Source: an uncultured Oscillospiraceae bacterium
Lineage (GTDB): Bacteria; Bacillota; Clostridia; Oscillospirales; Oscillospiraceae
NCBI GenBank assembly: GCA_934659475.1
Contig: CAKUHX010000021.1
Location: 1-14,814, forward strand
Length of the DNA: 14,814 nucleotides
Direction of reading: 5' to 3'
Shown here: one piece after another, positions 13,503 to 14,814 of the stretch
Numbering within the stretch: the first letter of the stretch is position 1
Layout of the letters: each line of letters opens with the position of its first letter
The notes under the pieces: model-generated
Told to the model about the DNA's origin: nothing
Databases searched by the model: none
Seen by the model: only the letters and a program-made list of their open reading frames with translations
Translations under genes and position numbers: made by a program

Positions 13503-14814
13503 ATGAGTTTACGAGTTGGCATTGATATTGGTTCCACAACGGTAAAGGTGGTCGTGCTGGACGAACAGGACAAGCTGCTGTTCCGCTCCTATGAACGGCA
13601 CTACTCCAAGGCCCGTGAGCGGGCCTGCCAGACCCTGCGCTCCATCCAGTCCATGCTGGCCGGGCAGCAGATCCGTCTGGCCATCACCGGCTCCGCCGGG
13701 CTGGGGGTAGCCGCCGCGGCAAAGCTGGACTTCGTGCAGGAGGTATACGCCACCGCCGCCGCCGTAGACCGCTACATCCCCGGCACTGACGCGGTGATCG
13801 AGCTGGGGGGCGAGGACGCCAAGATCATCTTCTTCGGCGGCGCGCTGGAGGAGCGGATGAACGGCTCCTGCGCCGGCGGCACCGGGGCCTTCATCGATCA
13901 GATGGCCACCCTGATGAACGTGAGCGTGCAAGAGCTGGACGCACTGTCCCTGAAGCACGAGAAGATCTACCCCATCGCCAGCCGCTGCGGCGTGTTCGCC
14001 AAGAGCGACATCCAGCCCATCCTGAACCAGGGCGGGCGGAAGGAGGACGTGGCTGCCTCCATTTTCCAGGCCGTGGTGGATCAGACCGTGGCCGGATTGA
14101 CCCAGGGCCGCGAGCTGAAGGGCAAGATCGTATTCCTGGGCGGGCCCCTGCACTTCCTTATGGGGCTGCGCCAGCGGTTCGTTGAGACCCTGAAGCTGGA
14201 CGCCGACCACGCCATTTTCCCGGCGGACGGCGACTGCTTCGCCGCCATGGGCGCCGCCCTGTGCGCCACCGAGCTGGCCCCCCAGCCCTTTGAGCAGGTG
14301 CTGGATAAGCTGGAGAAGAGCGTGGACGTCTCCTCTCTGGTGGACACCATGCCTCCCCTGTTCAACAGCCAGGAGGAGTATGACCAGTTCTGCGCCCGGC
14401 ACAACTCCAAAAAGCCCCCGGAGCTGGACATCCACACCTATGCCGGCCACGCTTACTTAGGCATCGACGCGGGATCCACCACCACCAAGCTGGTGCTGAT
14501 CACCCCGGACGGCGCCCTGCTGTACACCTACTACCACTCCAATCAGGGCAACCCCGTGTCCATCGTGCTGGAGCAGCTGAAGCAGATCTACGCCCTTTGC
14601 GGCGGCCGCATCGACATCCGCGGGGCCGCCGTCACCGGCTACGGCGAGGATCTGATCAAGTCCGCCTTCTCCTGCGACCTGGGGCTGGTAGAGACGGTGG
14701 CTCACTACAAGGCCGCCGCCCACTTCGAGCCCGATGTGGACTTCATCATCGACATCGGCGGCCAGGACATGAAGTGCTTCAAGATCCGCAACGGCGCGGT
14801 GGACTCCATCCTGC
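13503..14814 (+). CDS. Acyl-CoA dehydratase activase (BcrAD/BadFG family), 5' part, runs off the right edge
   Basis: 437 codons are visible, open to the window edge. Residues 1-~260 form an ASKHA-fold ATPase like HgdC, the ATP-dependent electron donor of 2-hydroxyacyl-CoA dehydratases: phosphate-1 loop GIDIGSTTVK (6-15), ELGGEDAKIIFF, and the two Cys that hold the inter-subunit 4Fe-4S cluster in HgdC (Cys123 in NGSCAGGTGAF, Cys162 in SRCGVFAKSD). At ~318 a second copy begins (YLGIDAGSTTTKLVLI, later IIDIGGQDMKCF). Two tandem activase domains identify the giant form (typically ~1,400 residues, with a C-terminal DUF2229 and dehydratase-like part), which should follow outside the window. The physiological substrate is unknown. 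The ribosome site (GGCGGTG) is weak. Confidence 0.93.
   Translation, partial: MSLRVGIDIGSTTVKVVVLDEQDKLLFRSYERHYSKARERACQTLRSIQSMLAGQQIRLAITGSAGLGVAAAAKLDFVQEVYATAAAVDRYIPGTDAVIELGGEDAKIIFFGGALEERMNGSCAGGTGAFIDQMATLMNVSVQELDALSLKHEKIYPIASRCGVFAKSDIQPILNQGGRKEDVAASIFQAVVDQTVAGLTQGRELKGKIVFLGGPLHFLMGLRQRFVETLKLDADHAIFPADGDCFAAMGAALCATELAPQPFEQVLDKLEKSVDVSSLVDTMPPLFNSQEEYDQFCARHNSKKPPELDIHTYAGHAYLGIDAGSTTTKLVLITPDGALLYTYYHSNQGNPVSIVLEQLKQIYALCGGRIDIRGAAVTGYGEDLIKSAFSCDLGLVETVAHYKAAAHFEPDVDFIIDIGGQDMKCFKIRNGAVDSIL

Overview
The window looks like chromosome of a spore-forming, anaerobic, high-GC Clostridia member, most likely Oscillospiraceae (Flavonifractor/Lawsonibacter-like). The main reasons are the adjacent spoIVB-spo0A pair, a giant CoA-dehydratase-type activase, GC-rich coding sequence and strong AGGAGG ribosome sites. 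The family placement is inferred from protein character; no 16S or search was available.

Left edge (1-1538): the end of an integrative element and a damaged junction. A tyrosine integrase reads leftward out of the window. Beside it is a tRNA-Leu(CAA)-like 3' fragment that I read as an attachment site, then a long hairpin, an AT-rich non-coding stretch, and the first ~94 codons of a broken P-loop ATPase.

Peptide uptake (1634-7841, minus strand): a five-gene oligopeptide ABC transporter operon in the order permease, permease, ATPase, ATPase, binding protein. A good promoter at 7813-7841 precedes a ~200-nt leader holding two perfect palindromes, and a strong bidirectional terminator lies at 1634-1672. 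The last gene is the most striking thing in the window. Its lipoprotein signal is normal, but the C-terminal half of the family's sequence comes before the N-terminal half, so the binding protein appears to be circularly permuted.

Sporulation and envelope (7912-11653): a YkvI-like membrane protein on the minus strand diverges from spoIVB (TTG start). spoIVB is followed by spo0A, which has a perfect-consensus 0A box upstream. This Spo0A has Glu where the phosphoacceptor Asp should be, and one acidic-pocket residue is also changed. A 37-residue single-span membrane peptide, not previously called, converges on the spo0A terminator.

Redox/metabolic right side (11783-14814): a clear promoter with an upstream inverted repeat drives a TSCPD-domain protein and an FMN-dependent alpha-hydroxy-acid dehydrogenase-like enzyme with an N-terminal four-cysteine cluster. 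These end in a terminator and are followed by the 5' part of an acyl-CoA dehydratase activase that runs off the window.
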